A stretch of DNA of 64,000 bases from Planctomycetia bacterium (GTDB lineage Bacteria > Planctomycetota > Planctomycetia > Pirellulales > Thermoguttaceae): the NCBI GenBank assembly GCA_030527205.1, contig JAUNBG010000002.1, positions 109,649 through 173,648 of the forward strand, in the 5' to 3' direction. The position numbers were made by a program, and so were the translations under genes. Shown piece after piece: positions 16,511-25,789 of this stretch; the stretch's first letter is position 1, and the number at the start of each line of letters is the position of its first letter. A model generated the notes under the pieces. It worked only from the letters and a program-made list of their open reading frames with translations. It was not told the DNA's origin and made no database searches.

Positions 16511-17728
16511 ATGTCTTCTTTGCAACAAAATCCTTTTTCAATTACTGATTTGACGTTAATGATGAAATCGCTGATTGAAGAAACTTTTTCTGATATTTGG
16601 GTTGTTGGAGAGATATCCAATCTTTCCCAACCTAAATCGGGACATTGTTATTTGACACTGAAAGATGAAAACGCTCAACTTTCAGCGGCAATTTGGCGAC
16701 CAACAATGTCGAAAGTTAAATTTTCTTTGAAAAATGGATTAAAGATTGTTTGTCGCGGCAGAATTGATGTTTATCCGCCGCACGGAAAATATCAAATGAT
16801 CATTACGCAACTCGAACCTCAGGGAGTCGGGGCTCTTGAGTTGGCGTTTCGTCAATTGCATGAAAAACTGTCGGCAGAAGGGTTATTTCTTGCCTCTCGA
16901 AAAAAGCAGATTCCAAAAGTTTTACGCAAAATTGCAGTTATAACAAGTCCAACAGGAGCGGCCATTCGAGATTTTTTAAATGTTCTCGGTCGCCGTTCGA
17001 AAAGAGTTGACGTTATTATTGTTCCAGTCAAAGTTCAAGGAAGCGGAGCTTCAAAAGAAATAGCTCAAGCCTTTGAAATGATTAATAACCAATGGAAAAT
17101 GGATAAACCGGACGCTTTGGCCTTGATTCGCGGCGGCGGAAGCGTTGAAGATCTTTGGTCTTTTAATGAAGAACTCGTTGTTCGCGCTTTAGCGGCGTCC
17201 CGAATTCCAACGATAACAGGAATCGGACACGAAATCGATGTTTCGTTATGCGATTTGGCTGCTGATCTTCACGCATTGACGCCAAGCGACGCTGCGGCAA
17301 GAATTGTCCCTGAAGATGACGATCTTCGACGTTACTTGATCGATTTTTCCAGGCGTTTACATTTTGGAATTGACCGAAAAATTGATTTTGCTTCTTCTTT
17401 GATTCAACGGTTGAAAAACCGAAATGCTTTTCTTTCGCCCGAACAGTTAATCATTGAATCGCGTCAGATTCTTTTATCGAATTTACAAAAACGTCAAGAA
17501 AATCATTGGGATCGAATCTGTGAACGGTCAGAACATCAACTCTCGGAACTTGCCGGTCGCCTGGAATCGTTGAGTCCGCTTGCCGTTTTGGGAAGAGGTT
17601 ATTCTATTACGCAAAAAGAAAATGGAACAATAATCAGAAACGCTTCTGACGTCCAAAATGACGAAATGATTCAAACAAAACTTGCTCACGGAATTCTTAA
17701 AAGTCGAATTATCGAATGTCAAAATTGA
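16511..17728 (+). CDS. xseA: Exodeoxyribonuclease VII large subunit
   Basis: Nuclease subunit that degrades single-stranded DNA in recombination and mismatch repair. 405 residues against a usual 400-460. The N-terminal OB-fold is clear (IWVVGEISNLSQPKSGHCYLTLKDENAQLSAAIW split over residues about 32-70), and the catalytic region holds VITSPTGAAIRDFLNVLGRR, LIRGGGSVEDLWSFNEE and PTITGIGHEIDVSLCDLAADLHALTPSDAAA, with conserved Asp, His and Asp. The C-terminal helical arm is shortened but ends with the usual LGRGYSI. ATG 16511 is preceded by AAAGGAAAAA. The small subunit xseB, often immediately downstream, is not in the 216 bases before the converging GH2 gene. Confidence 0.95.
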   Translation: MSSLQQNPFSITDLTLMMKSLIEETFSDIWVVGEISNLSQPKSGHCYLTLKDENAQLSAAIWRPTMSKVKFSLKNGLKIVCRGRIDVYPPHGKYQMIITQLEPQGVGALELAFRQLHEKLSAEGLFLASRKKQIPKVLRKIAVITSPTGAAIRDFLNVLGRRSKRVDVIIVPVKVQGSGASKEIAQAFEMINNQWKMDKPDALALIRGGGSVEDLWSFNEELVVRALAASRIPTITGIGHEIDVSLCDLAADLHALTPSDAAARIVPEDDDLRRYLIDFSRRLHFGIDRKIDFASSLIQRLKNRNAFLSPEQLIIESRQILLSNLQKRQENHWDRICERSEHQLSELAGRLESLSPLAVLGRGYSITQKENGTIIRNASDVQNDEMIQTKLAHGILKSRIIECQN

Positions 17729-17944
17729 TTCGTTCGAATTTCGCCAGGAACAACATTATACTCAAAAACCGATTCGTTCGAAAGGGAAAACCGATTGAAT
17801 AACGTCGTTCAATCGATTTCCCTTTTGCCGCAAATGAAAACAAGACTAAACGTCCCATTTTTTATCTCGCCAAGTCGTCAAGGTTCAACTGGATTTAAAG
17901 GGACGAATCTTGTCGAAAGAATGTTTTTAGACGAATCAATAACA

Positions 17945-20900
17945 TTACTCTTTTTCAAAAGAAGCGTTCTGAATCAATTCTTCATGAAACAAGATATTCC
18001 GCAACAAATGTTCCGCGACAGGATCGGTTCCAAGATTATTCTGGATTTGAAATGAATTCAAAATGATTTTTCCCTGTCCGAGGGAATAAACGGCAAGATT
18101 CAACCCGGCTTCATACCAAAACGATGTATTAAACGCGCCGGATATGGCTTCATCAGGAATCGGAAGATCGGAAAAAGTAAATTCGGGAAGGGTTTGCCGA
18201 TAATAAATATGATCCAGAATTTCTCCTGTTGGAAGCCCGTTAAAATAAGGATGAAATTTGCTCCAGTCGTCTTTATGATAGAGCCATTGACCCATTCGAA
18301 TGACTTTTCCTCGCTCATTCTCCGCAAAAGGAAGAAATGCCGTCGACGATGAACCGTCTGAAAAAATATGAGGCGACAAAAAGAGAACCGTTGTTCCTGC
18401 TCGAACTTCGTTATAAAGTTGATCAAAAGCCTCAGAACTTCGATCTTGAACGTTTTCGCCAACAATAATGACAGACGAACTCTCTTTTTGATCTTTCGTC
18501 AAATTGTTTTTCGATTCGCTGGTTTGATCCGATGCCATTTGCGATAAACTGTTTTCGTATGGAATGGCATTAATTCCGATTTTTTGCAGACGATTCAAAA
18601 GATCGTTATCGTTTCCCCAAATTCGATAAGTTGAATGAATGGCCGGCATTTCATTTCGATCAGCAAGATAAAAACGTTCCCAGCCGCCTGCTGCGGCTCC
18701 TTTTTCAAGAAGGGTTGCTCGAAAATAATATTCGCCGGAAGGACCATCGGCAATAATTTCTTCCGAAAAGACTGGAATCGCAAAAGGATTTTCTTCTCCG
18801 TTTTCCGGTTTCTTTATTTCCAATGTTGTTGTTTTGTCGAAAATTCTAACGTTATTCGGACCAATAACCAGATAACGAACTGGCCAGGTTCCTGGCGGAA
18901 GGACATCTTCATTAACAAGAACCGCTTCCAAACGAATTGTATCGCCTCGATATAATTGAACCGGTTCGACAAAGAGACAAAAACGCAACGGGGCAAAAAG
19001 ATCGGCCATTGCATCAATCGTTCCTGGTTTTAATTCGCGAAAAGTTGTCGTCAACCCTTCTCCCGAATGGCCTTGATCATGAGTTCCTGTGACGCTATGC
19101 GCAACGATTCGGGGATTAGATCGAATCGCATTAATACCATAACGTCGTTGTTCAGCCATCCAGGCAAGAGAATTATCGAAATAAGCTTCCGGAGACGGAA
19201 AACTGTCTTCGAGTTTCCAATCATTCCAATCTTTCATGAAACGATCTAAAAGATTTCGATAATATTGGGCGTCCATTGCGTCTGTTGCTTGATGACGTTC
19301 ATAAAAACGGGTAACTCGGGCAAGATTGACGCCGCTTCCGATTCCATATTCCGACAAAAAGACGGGAAGAGTTCCCTTGGAATGAGTTCGAAGCGTTTGA
19401 ATTATTTCGGCTCGATGCGGCGTTTGTTGATAAGGATGCGTATCTGCCAAAACGTTTTGCCAAACCATTGAATCTGGATTCGCTAATCGACCAACCGGTT
19501 CATAATGAAATTTTTCCTGACCTAAGGGAAAGAGTTGAAACTTTTCGGGGTTCGGATTCGCTCCTGCTGGCAAATAGCCATAACTCCAAGCTCCGTTGGG
19601 ATTTTTTTCAAACATAAAATCATTTACGTTATGAAAAACAGTTCCTTCTGAATCGCTTAATTTAATTTCGATCCCTGTTGTATCGCCGAACCCTTGACCG
19701 TCTCCCAAACCGACAACAAAAAAGATATTTTCTCCTTTTTTCAACGCAATTTTCTCATCAAAAGCGGTTTCTTTTCCCTGACCGTTTAAATTCAGAAAAC
19801 TTTCAAAAAGAACCGTTGATTCTTTAAAAATATGAAGATCGACGGTCGCCTGGCCATCGCGAACAAGATCAAAGAAACGAGCGTTCAATTGATATTCATC
19901 ATTTTTCGGAGCTTGCCAACGAAGAACGGCGTATTCATGCGTCATATCGCCGGGATGAAGAGCAAACGTGTTGGCTTTCCAAAACGTTCCATTAAAGAAA
20001 TAATCTTCATTTTTTGAATTAAAAGCGGCAAAGGGCGTTATTGTTCTCGCCAAGCGCCAACAGGAATAATCGGAATCGCTGAATTCGGTTGCAGCAAACG
20101 GATCAAAACTTCCGCTGTTATAAAAAACAATGCGTCCCGGCCCTAATTCCTGAACGGTCGGCAAGAAGTCAAGGGCGTCAATCAGACAGGGAAGCGACGT
20201 TGTTTCGTTCAAAAGTCCCCAACAAACAACGCTCGGATGATTTCGGTCGCGAAGAATCATTCCCTTTGTCGCATTTTCAAATCGTTCGCGGCGAAAAGGG
20301 GAATCTCCGAGACACCAACCCGCATAACATTCCTCATAAACCATCAAACCGATTTCATCGCACAAATCGAGCTGTTTTCGTTGCGGCATTCCGGAAATAT
20401 AGCGAATCATATTGAATCCCATTGTTTTGCAATGGATAATATCTTTCAATAAGAGATCAGGCTCGAATGGAATTCGATATGTTATCGGCCCATCAGAACC
20501 GCTATGAGAACATTTGATATAAATTCGTTTGCCATTCAACCGAAAATAACCGTTTTCGAATCGAAAATCCCTGAATCCGCAGCGAATGACATTTTGGTCT
20601 GAACAAAACAAGGTTTCCTTATTTTTTGCAATTGAATTTTGAGCTTTTTCATTTGATTCGCTTTCTTCTGTTGATGCGTTCAATTCTTGCGTCAACGAAT
20701 CCCAATGAACAACAACCTCATAAAGATTGGGATCATTAATGTCCCATAATTTAAAATTCGCAACTCGAACCGTTGCTTCGATGGAATTTTCGCCCGGTTG
20801 AATATTTTCGAACGAAGAAATTGTTTTTCCGACGCATTCCGCAACAGATTTTGGAAAAACCAAAAGGGACAATTTTCCATTGACAACATTTTGGAGCGAG

Positions 20901-21565
20901 TTTTGAACCAGAATTTTGACCGCAATTTCGCCGGTTTGCGGATCAGGAATGAGATGAACATCTTGAAGATAAACAGCCGGAACAACTAAAAGATCAACGT
21001 CGTCCATAAGGCCGCCGCAATTTGCTCCGCAGCCTGCCGAGATTCGATTGGTCCCATTGCGACGCGGAATTGTTTCAATAGAAAAGTTCTCAATCGGTTC
21101 ATCGGTTGGATCAATAACGCGAACAACAATTTGATTTTTTGAATTGTTTTGATTTAATGCGTCAGTAATATCAAAGACAAACGGATCTTCGCCCCCTTCA
21201 TGACTTCCGATGAACTTGCCGTTGACCCAAACTTCAGAAAAATAATAAACCTGCATAAAACGAAGCAGGCAACGACCGTTTTGATTCGCGTTTTCCGGAG
21301 TCTGAAATTCGCGATTGAACCAGACGACGCCATGATAATCGGGAATAACCGATTGAATGATTCCCGGCACAGAAGTTGTTTGAGCCTCAGAAAAATCTTT
21401 TTGCTGCCATTCCGATTTCCGACCTTCATTATTCGGATCAAAAATGATTTTCCAATTTCCATTCAAACTGACAGTTTGCGATTGACTCCAAACGTTCGGA
21501 ACGATTCCTCCCAAAAACGACAATATTAATATTGTCTGGAATAGAAAACGAGAAAAGACGGGCAT
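17945..21565 (-). CDS. Secreted glycoside hydrolase family 2 enzyme
   Basis: 1206-residue secreted glycosidase of the beta-galactosidase/glucuronidase/mannosidase group. ATG 21565 follows AAAGGAAAT and opens a signal peptide (FLFQTILILSFLGGIVPNVWSQS). GH2 layout: sugar-binding jelly roll (SLNGNWKIIFD ... VWFNREF ... EVWVNGKFIGSHEGG), immunoglobulin-like domain, then the TIM barrel. The acid/base Glu454 lies in CWGLLNE and the likely nucleophile Glu739 in FLSEYG. The nearly 285 residues between them include an extra beta-rich segment (about 525-640: NGTFWKA, HPGDMTHEYAVLRWQAPK, QLNARFFDL) that looks like a carbohydrate-binding insert. Substrate cannot be fixed. The end carries further beta-sandwich sequence. 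Neighbours a secreted SGNH hydrolase on the same strand. Confidence 0.88.
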   Translation of the reverse strand: MPVFSRFLFQTILILSFLGGIVPNVWSQSQTVSLNGNWKIIFDPNNEGRKSEWQQKDFSEAQTTSVPGIIQSVIPDYHGVVWFNREFQTPENANQNGRCLLRFMQVYYFSEVWVNGKFIGSHEGGEDPFVFDITDALNQNNSKNQIVVRVIDPTDEPIENFSIETIPRRNGTNRISAGCGANCGGLMDDVDLLVVPAVYLQDVHLIPDPQTGEIAVKILVQNSLQNVVNGKLSLLVFPKSVAECVGKTISSFENIQPGENSIEATVRVANFKLWDINDPNLYEVVVHWDSLTQELNASTEESESNEKAQNSIAKNKETLFCSDQNVIRCGFRDFRFENGYFRLNGKRIYIKCSHSGSDGPITYRIPFEPDLLLKDIIHCKTMGFNMIRYISGMPQRKQLDLCDEIGLMVYEECYAGWCLGDSPFRRERFENATKGMILRDRNHPSVVCWGLLNETTSLPCLIDALDFLPTVQELGPGRIVFYNSGSFDPFAATEFSDSDYSCWRLARTITPFAAFNSKNEDYFFNGTFWKANTFALHPGDMTHEYAVLRWQAPKNDEYQLNARFFDLVRDGQATVDLHIFKESTVLFESFLNLNGQGKETAFDEKIALKKGENIFFVVGLGDGQGFGDTTGIEIKLSDSEGTVFHNVNDFMFEKNPNGAWSYGYLPAGANPNPEKFQLFPLGQEKFHYEPVGRLANPDSMVWQNVLADTHPYQQTPHRAEIIQTLRTHSKGTLPVFLSEYGIGSGVNLARVTRFYERHQATDAMDAQYYRNLLDRFMKDWNDWKLEDSFPSPEAYFDNSLAWMAEQRRYGINAIRSNPRIVAHSVTGTHDQGHSGEGLTTTFRELKPGTIDAMADLFAPLRFCLFVEPVQLYRGDTIRLEAVLVNEDVLPPGTWPVRYLVIGPNNVRIFDKTTTLEIKKPENGEENPFAIPVFSEEIIADGPSGEYYFRATLLEKGAAAGGWERFYLADRNEMPAIHSTYRIWGNDNDLLNRLQKIGINAIPYENSLSQMASDQTSESKNNLTKDQKESSSVIIVGENVQDRSSEAFDQLYNEVRAGTTVLFLSPHIFSDGSSSTAFLPFAENERGKVIRMGQWLYHKDDWSKFHPYFNGLPTGEILDHIYYRQTLPEFTFSDLPIPDEAISGAFNTSFWYEAGLNLAVYSLGQGKIILNSFQIQNNLGTDPVAEHLLRNILFHEELIQNASFEKE
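21520..21537. repeat. 18-bp perfect palindrome GACAATATTAATATTGTC
   Basis: Lies 28 bases inside the GH2 gene, in the signal-peptide codons. The half-site GACAATAT is the same as in the operator-like structure before the ABC ATPase gene at 34561-35217. Could be a regulator site or chance. Confidence 0.35.
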
Positions 21566-21618
21566 AATATTTCCTTTAAAATTAGACGGGGTTATAGAAT
21601 CAAACAAATCCAATTATC

Positions 21619-21729
21619 AGGAAGTTCTAAAAATCCCTTAGGAGCGCGGGCGTCTTGCCCGCAAGAACGGGTTTTAACGACTTTATCCGAAATGCGTTTG
21701 TTGAAAAATCTCGATTTTTAGAACTTCCT
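21619..21729. repeat. Family A repeat (copy A2)
   Basis: 111-bp copy between the GH2 and SGNH genes. Ends AGGAAGTTCTAAAAA and TTTTTAGAACTTCCT are perfect 15-bp inverted repeats. The inner part has GGAGCGCGGGCGTCTTGCCCGC, then ACGGGTTTTAACGACTTTATC, then GAAATGCGTTTGTTGAAAAATC. Confidence 0.85.
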
Positions 21730-21754
21730 TATTGTAAATCCATTAAAATGAAAA

Positions 21755-23038
21755 TTAATTCTGATCTTGAGAAGGATCGAACGAAAGAGAACTCCCAAGA
21801 AATTCAAGAATTCGTGCCGCATTTCCATTACTGTCGCGATTTTTTTCGGCAGAAACCGTTATCGTGATCGAATGAGGGCCATTTTCCAACTCATCGGCCA
21901 AAAGTATCGATCTCGGATAATGGAGCCCGCTACTGAAATGATGAAACAGATCAATTCTTTGGGACGGTTGGTCGTCAATTTGAAATTCCAAAATTCCGGC
22001 ATCGGGACCAGCAAGAAGATAAGCCCCAACAACAGTTCCATAAAAAGAAAACGAACATTGAGAACCAGGCTGATCGGCGCAAAAGAGTTGACGATCCGCA
22101 AAACGATCGCGAAACGCTCCGGGAATAGATTTCCAATCTGGAATGCAAACAGTCCAATGATCGTCTTTCTGAATTAAATCCCAGGAAAGAAAATCAACGT
22201 CAACATATGAAAAAGGATCAATGATCTCCAAAGATGAATCGTTTTTTAATGGCGAAATTGAATTAAGAACGTTATGGGAATTACACAAAACAATTTCAGA
22301 ATCATTATTCGCCCGCTCTTCATTCCAATCGCTCAACAAAAGAGCTTTAATCATATCAACGCAAATTCGATTTCCGCGCGGAGCGGGATGAACGCCGCCA
22401 AATTCCTCCCAGGTTATCTGACCTGAATCTATTTCTTCCGTTATCTCTTTTGCAAGATTGATTGTCGAAATATGATAATGCTTCGCGACGGTTTCATGAG
22501 CTGCAATACTGTCAGCAACTTTTCCAAGGCGATATTGATCCATCAAATTTTCGTTGACAAAATGAATCATAACAATATCGACATCGGGATTGACCTTTCG
22601 AATATGCCGAATGATTCCTTCCATTCCGCGAATTGAATGTTGAATCGAATGATGAGCATCCTGATCGTCGTTAACGGCAAATTCAACAAAAAAGAGATCA
22701 ATTTTCCCAAAACTCAAAACGTCATTCTTAAGACGAAAAGCTCCGGTTGTCGAGCATGTCGATGAAATTCCTGCATTAATAAAGTCAAATGTTGTTTGCG
22801 GAAACTTTTCTTGAAGAAAATCGCAAACCATAGGACGAAAACCGTCCATTTCTGTTATTGATCCCCCCAAAAAAGCAACGCGACCTTGATGAGTTGATTC
22901 AAAAACAGTTTTTGAATTCATATAATGGTCGCGTTTTATAATATTGACCCGATTTTCATTTTGAGCAAACAATTGTTGTTCTGCAAAACCAGCAAAAACG
23001 AAACAAAATAAACCATAAACGACAAACAACAATTTCAT
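21755..23038 (-). CDS. Secreted SGNH/GDSL-fold hydrolase
   Basis: 427-residue secreted esterase-like protein. The N-terminal signal peptide is KLLFVVYGLFCFVFAGFAEQ. SGNH blocks: I, VAFLGGSITEM with Ser60; II, FINAGISS; III, FVEFAVNDDQD with the oxyanion Asn; V, EEFGGVHPAPRGN with the catalytic His. The Asp normally three residues before that His (DxxH) is Gly here, so the enzyme may work with a Ser-His dyad or borrow an acid from elsewhere. Residues after about 240 form an extra C-terminal beta domain (YGTVVGAYLLAGPDAGILEFQID) seen in sugar-deacetylating members. Placed beside the GH2 gene, a role in removing acetyl groups from polysaccharide is plausible (inference). Confidence 0.82.
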   Translation of the reverse strand: MKLLFVVYGLFCFVFAGFAEQQLFAQNENRVNIIKRDHYMNSKTVFESTHQGRVAFLGGSITEMDGFRPMVCDFLQEKFPQTTFDFINAGISSTCSTTGAFRLKNDVLSFGKIDLFFVEFAVNDDQDAHHSIQHSIRGMEGIIRHIRKVNPDVDIVMIHFVNENLMDQYRLGKVADSIAAHETVAKHYHISTINLAKEITEEIDSGQITWEEFGGVHPAPRGNRICVDMIKALLLSDWNEERANNDSEIVLCNSHNVLNSISPLKNDSSLEIIDPFSYVDVDFLSWDLIQKDDHWTVCIPDWKSIPGAFRDRFADRQLFCADQPGSQCSFSFYGTVVGAYLLAGPDAGILEFQIDDQPSQRIDLFHHFSSGLHYPRSILLADELENGPHSITITVSAEKNRDSNGNAARILEFLGSSLSFDPSQDQN

Positions 23039-23076
23039 GAAATTCTCTTAATGAATAATGATAAAACGACTCTTCA

Positions 23077-23460
23077 TTAATATTCGCCTGTATTTCCCAT
23101 CAAATAATAACGGCAATGAGGACAAATATGATAACCGGCGTCAATTTCCCAATCGCATTGAGGACAAACCTGGGTTTTTTTAAGATTGGTTGAGCTCGGC
23201 TTGGATGCGGTTGCTGTTACGCTCATTATTCCTGGCCCTGCTTCAATAAAAGACTTGTTTGCAACGGAATCATCATTTTTGCCGCGAAGCATATCGCCAA
23301 TGCCGAGAATTCGCATAATTGAACTCTCTGTTACCGTTTCCTGTTTGAGTTCGGGAATTTGAAATTTCGCTTCACAAGCCGGGCAAATGCCCATCGTTCC
23401 TGCGCGACTTTTTTTGACCGCTAATTTGTGTCCGTTTGGACAAGTAACTCTGATCGTCAT
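23077..23460 (-). CDS. Small protein with two zinc ribbons
   Basis: 127-residue protein. The N-terminal unit CPNGHKLAVKKSRAGTMGICPACEAKFQIPE is a zinc ribbon of the CPxGH...CPxC type common at the front of planctomycete proteins (residues about 7-37, split here over two Cys pairs, one pair CPNGH using His). The C-terminal unit is CPQCDWEIDAGYHICPHC. The linker is Ser/Thr-rich. ATG 23460 is preferred because AAGGAG stands nine bases upstream; a longer frame to 23499 lacks a site. No enzyme domain; perhaps an adaptor or nucleic-acid binder. Function unknown. Confidence 0.72.
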   Translation of the reverse strand: MTIRVTCPNGHKLAVKKSRAGTMGICPACEAKFQIPELKQETVTESSIMRILGIGDMLRGKNDDSVANKSFIEAGPGIMSVTATASKPSSTNLKKTQVCPQCDWEIDAGYHICPHCRYYLMGNTGEY

Positions 23461-24207
23461 GACTTCTGACTCCTTGAACCAACGACTCTGCAATTCCATT
23501 TCTGGTTGACAGCGAACTGATTGCGTTTCGATAAATGATATAATAAATGAAATAATCCGAAGTTTTTGGGGGTTGGGACAAATAAATAATCATGGGACAA
23601 TAAAATGAAATATATAAAAAGTACAAAAATTCTATTTTTAGATTTCCTACTAATATTATTATAACAACCTTGATAATGAAAAGAAACAGATTCAATCGCA
23701 AAATATTAAAATTTTTATAAAATTATCAAATATAATTCTTATAATATTCCGAAATCGTTTAAAAAGTTGCCCTTTTTTTGAAAACTTGCCCGAAACAGAT
23801 TGATTTGTTAAGATTGACAACAATCGAAAAACCAACAAGAATAACAACTTTAACTTTTTCGCAATCAGATCGTTGTCTGACTTGTTTCTCAAATATCTGT
23901 TGATTTTAAAATGAATTGAGTTTTTGAGTAAAAAATGAACGGAGAAAATCAACTCAAAATAAAATTTATTCTGAAAGATGAGATGCCCCCTTGTCGAAAA
24001 ATCATTATCCTTTAGAATATAAATTCCAATATGGTTGTATATGGGTCGAAACGGATTATTTCAAGCTAAATTCGCCAATCACTCTTGGAACATTTGGCGT
24101 TTTTTTGACATATTCTTGAAATAAAATGCGACGGAAATTTCGAATAAAAATTCAGGAACGTTGCATATTGAAGGAACTGTTAATTTTTGGGAATGGTTGG
24201 AAAATCA
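23461..24207. other. Long AT-rich non-coding gap
   Basis: 747 bases between a minus-strand gene and rpsR. I see no gene, no repeat of families A, B or C and no clear hairpin. TTGACA at about 24115 has no matching -10 at normal spacing. The rpsR promoter and leader must lie here. Confidence 0.45.
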
Positions 24208-24489
24208 ATGTCAAAACCTCCAGCGTTTAAAAAAAATCGATTTAATAAAAAACGAGCAAAAACCAAGATTCGCGTTAAGAAAAAGGATCCGTTGCTCGTT
24301 GATGGAAAACGTCCTCGTCCAATGTTTGTTGATTATAAAGATGTTGAGCTGTTAAAAAGATTGACAAGTCGACAAGGCAAAATTATCAGTCGCCGTAAAA
24401 CAGGTTGTTCGGCTGTGAGTCAGCATGCCGTTGCCGCAGCCATTAAACGAGCCCGTTTTATGGCTTTAATGCCTTATGTTGGCGATTGA
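24208..24489 (+). CDS. rpsR: 30S ribosomal protein bS18
   Basis: 93-residue basic protein. The core [24 protein letters not shown], then [18 protein letters not shown], is the standard bS18 sequence that binds 16S rRNA and bS6 on the platform. The N-terminus is extended and lysine-rich ([18 protein letters not shown]). ATG 24208 is chosen at the natural N-terminus; only a weak purine stretch (TTGGAAAA) precedes it. It is alone, not in the usual rpsF-ssb-rpsR-rplI cluster. Confidence 0.95.
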   Translation: MSKPPAFKKNRFNKKRAKTKIRVKKKDPLLVDGKRPRPMFVDYKDVELLKRLTSRQGKIISRRKTGCSAVSQHAVAAAIKRARFMALMPYVGD

Positions 24490-24685
24490 GTTTCGATAGC
24501 TTCGATTTCGATTCGGTTTGTTAAAAAATAATCGAATACAGAGAAGTACAGGTTTTGTGGTTTTTGCAGAATTAAAACGGAATATTTTGGTTCTTCGTTT
24601 ATGTTCTGTTGAAATCGCAAAACCTTTATTCTTTTTTTATATCTTTGTATATTATCATTTTGATTGATGAGGGCAAAATCGTTCG

Positions 24686-25576
24686 ATGATGGAAAAAGCA
24701 ATCGAAAAAGCCAATACGCTTATTGAAGCGATGAAATGGATTCGAGAACATCGCGGCAAAATAACGGTCATTAAACTCGGCGGCAGTTTAATGGAAGATC
24801 AAACGGCAATGATGCATTTGCTGCTTGATGCTGTTTTTATGGAAACGGTTGGCATGAAACCGGTCATTGTTCATGGCGGCGGAAACGCAATCAGTCAAGC
24901 AATGAACGCAGCGGGAATTCAACCGAAATTTGTCCAGGGACGACGTTATACCGATTTGAAATCCTTAATGATCGTTCGTGAAGTTTTAGCTCATCAAATT
25001 TCGCAAAAACTTGTCGATCAGATTAATGAATACGGCGGTCAAGCCAAAGCTCTTTCCGTTTGCATGGGAACAAATGTTCTTTTCGGGAAAAAATTATTTC
25101 TTCCAGGAGAAGACGGAAAGAATATTGATCTCGGTTTTGTTGGAACGGTTACGAAAGTTGACACAAAAACCATATTTGAGCTTTGTAATCAGGGAATTAT
25201 TCCCATTATTCCTTCTTATACATTGTTTGACGACGGCAATGATCAAGGTTTAAATGTCAATGCCGATACAGCCGCAACGGAAGTTGCCAAGGAACTCAAA
25301 GCGGATAAATTGGTTTTTGTCAGCGAAGTCAATGGCGTTCGAATGGATCCGAATGATCCGACCTCAATGATAGACTCATTAACAGCACAAAAAGCAAAAG
25401 AACTTTTAGCTTCGGGAGCGATTGTTGGCGGAATGATTCCTAAATTGCAAGCTTGTCTTGAAACAATTGAACACGGAGTTGAAAAAATTCATATTATCAA
25501 TGGTCGTTTGCGACACTCTTTATTGCTTGAAATCTTTACAAGTCAGGGCGTCGGAACTGAAATTATTGAAAAATAA
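24686..25576 (+). CDS. argB: Acetylglutamate kinase
   Basis: Second step of arginine synthesis: ATP phosphorylates N-acetylglutamate. 296 residues of the amino-acid kinase fold. Family motifs are VIKLGGSLME (phosphate-binding Lys and Gly-rich loop), VIVHGGGNAIS, RYTDLKSL, NADTAATEVAKELKADKLVFVSEVNGV (nucleotide site) and GGMIPKLQACLE. The N-terminal helix (MEKAIEKANTLIEAMKWIREHRG) is of the kind seen in arginine-regulated hexameric enzymes, so feedback control is likely (inference). GAGGG stands before tandem ATGs (24686, 24689). It heads the arg genes; argD is separated from it by a family A repeat. Confidence 0.96.
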   Translation: MMEKAIEKANTLIEAMKWIREHRGKITVIKLGGSLMEDQTAMMHLLLDAVFMETVGMKPVIVHGGGNAISQAMNAAGIQPKFVQGRRYTDLKSLMIVREVLAHQISQKLVDQINEYGGQAKALSVCMGTNVLFGKKLFLPGEDGKNIDLGFVGTVTKVDTKTIFELCNQGIIPIIPSYTLFDDGNDQGLNVNADTAATEVAKELKADKLVFVSEVNGVRMDPNDPTSMIDSLTAQKAKELLASGAIVGGMIPKLQACLETIEHGVEKIHIINGRLRHSLLLEIFTSQGVGTEIIEK

Positions 25577-25605
25577 TGAATCAAAAAGACGACCATTATT
25601 TTTTG

Positions 25606-25735
25606 AGGAAGTTCTAATATTTTTTGAGGAAGTTCTAAAAACCCGCAGGGAACGCGAACGTCTCGGTTGCAGGAACGGGTTTTCGCGACGTTTTCCGAAT
25701 TGTCTATTGTAAAAAACAGGTTTTTAGAACTTCCT
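25606..25735. repeat. Family A repeat (copy A3) between argB and argD
   Basis: The full copy is 25627-25735 (AGGAAGTTCTAAAAA to TTTTTAGAACTTCCT). A partial duplicate of the left end with its flank (TTTTTTGAGGAAGTTCTAA) precedes it at about 25600-25617. It breaks what would otherwise be a continuous arg operon. Confidence 0.85.
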
Positions 25736-25789
25736 TTGTTAACGTTATCGTTTTATATTTATATTTATATTTGTCGGGAAGAATTGAAA

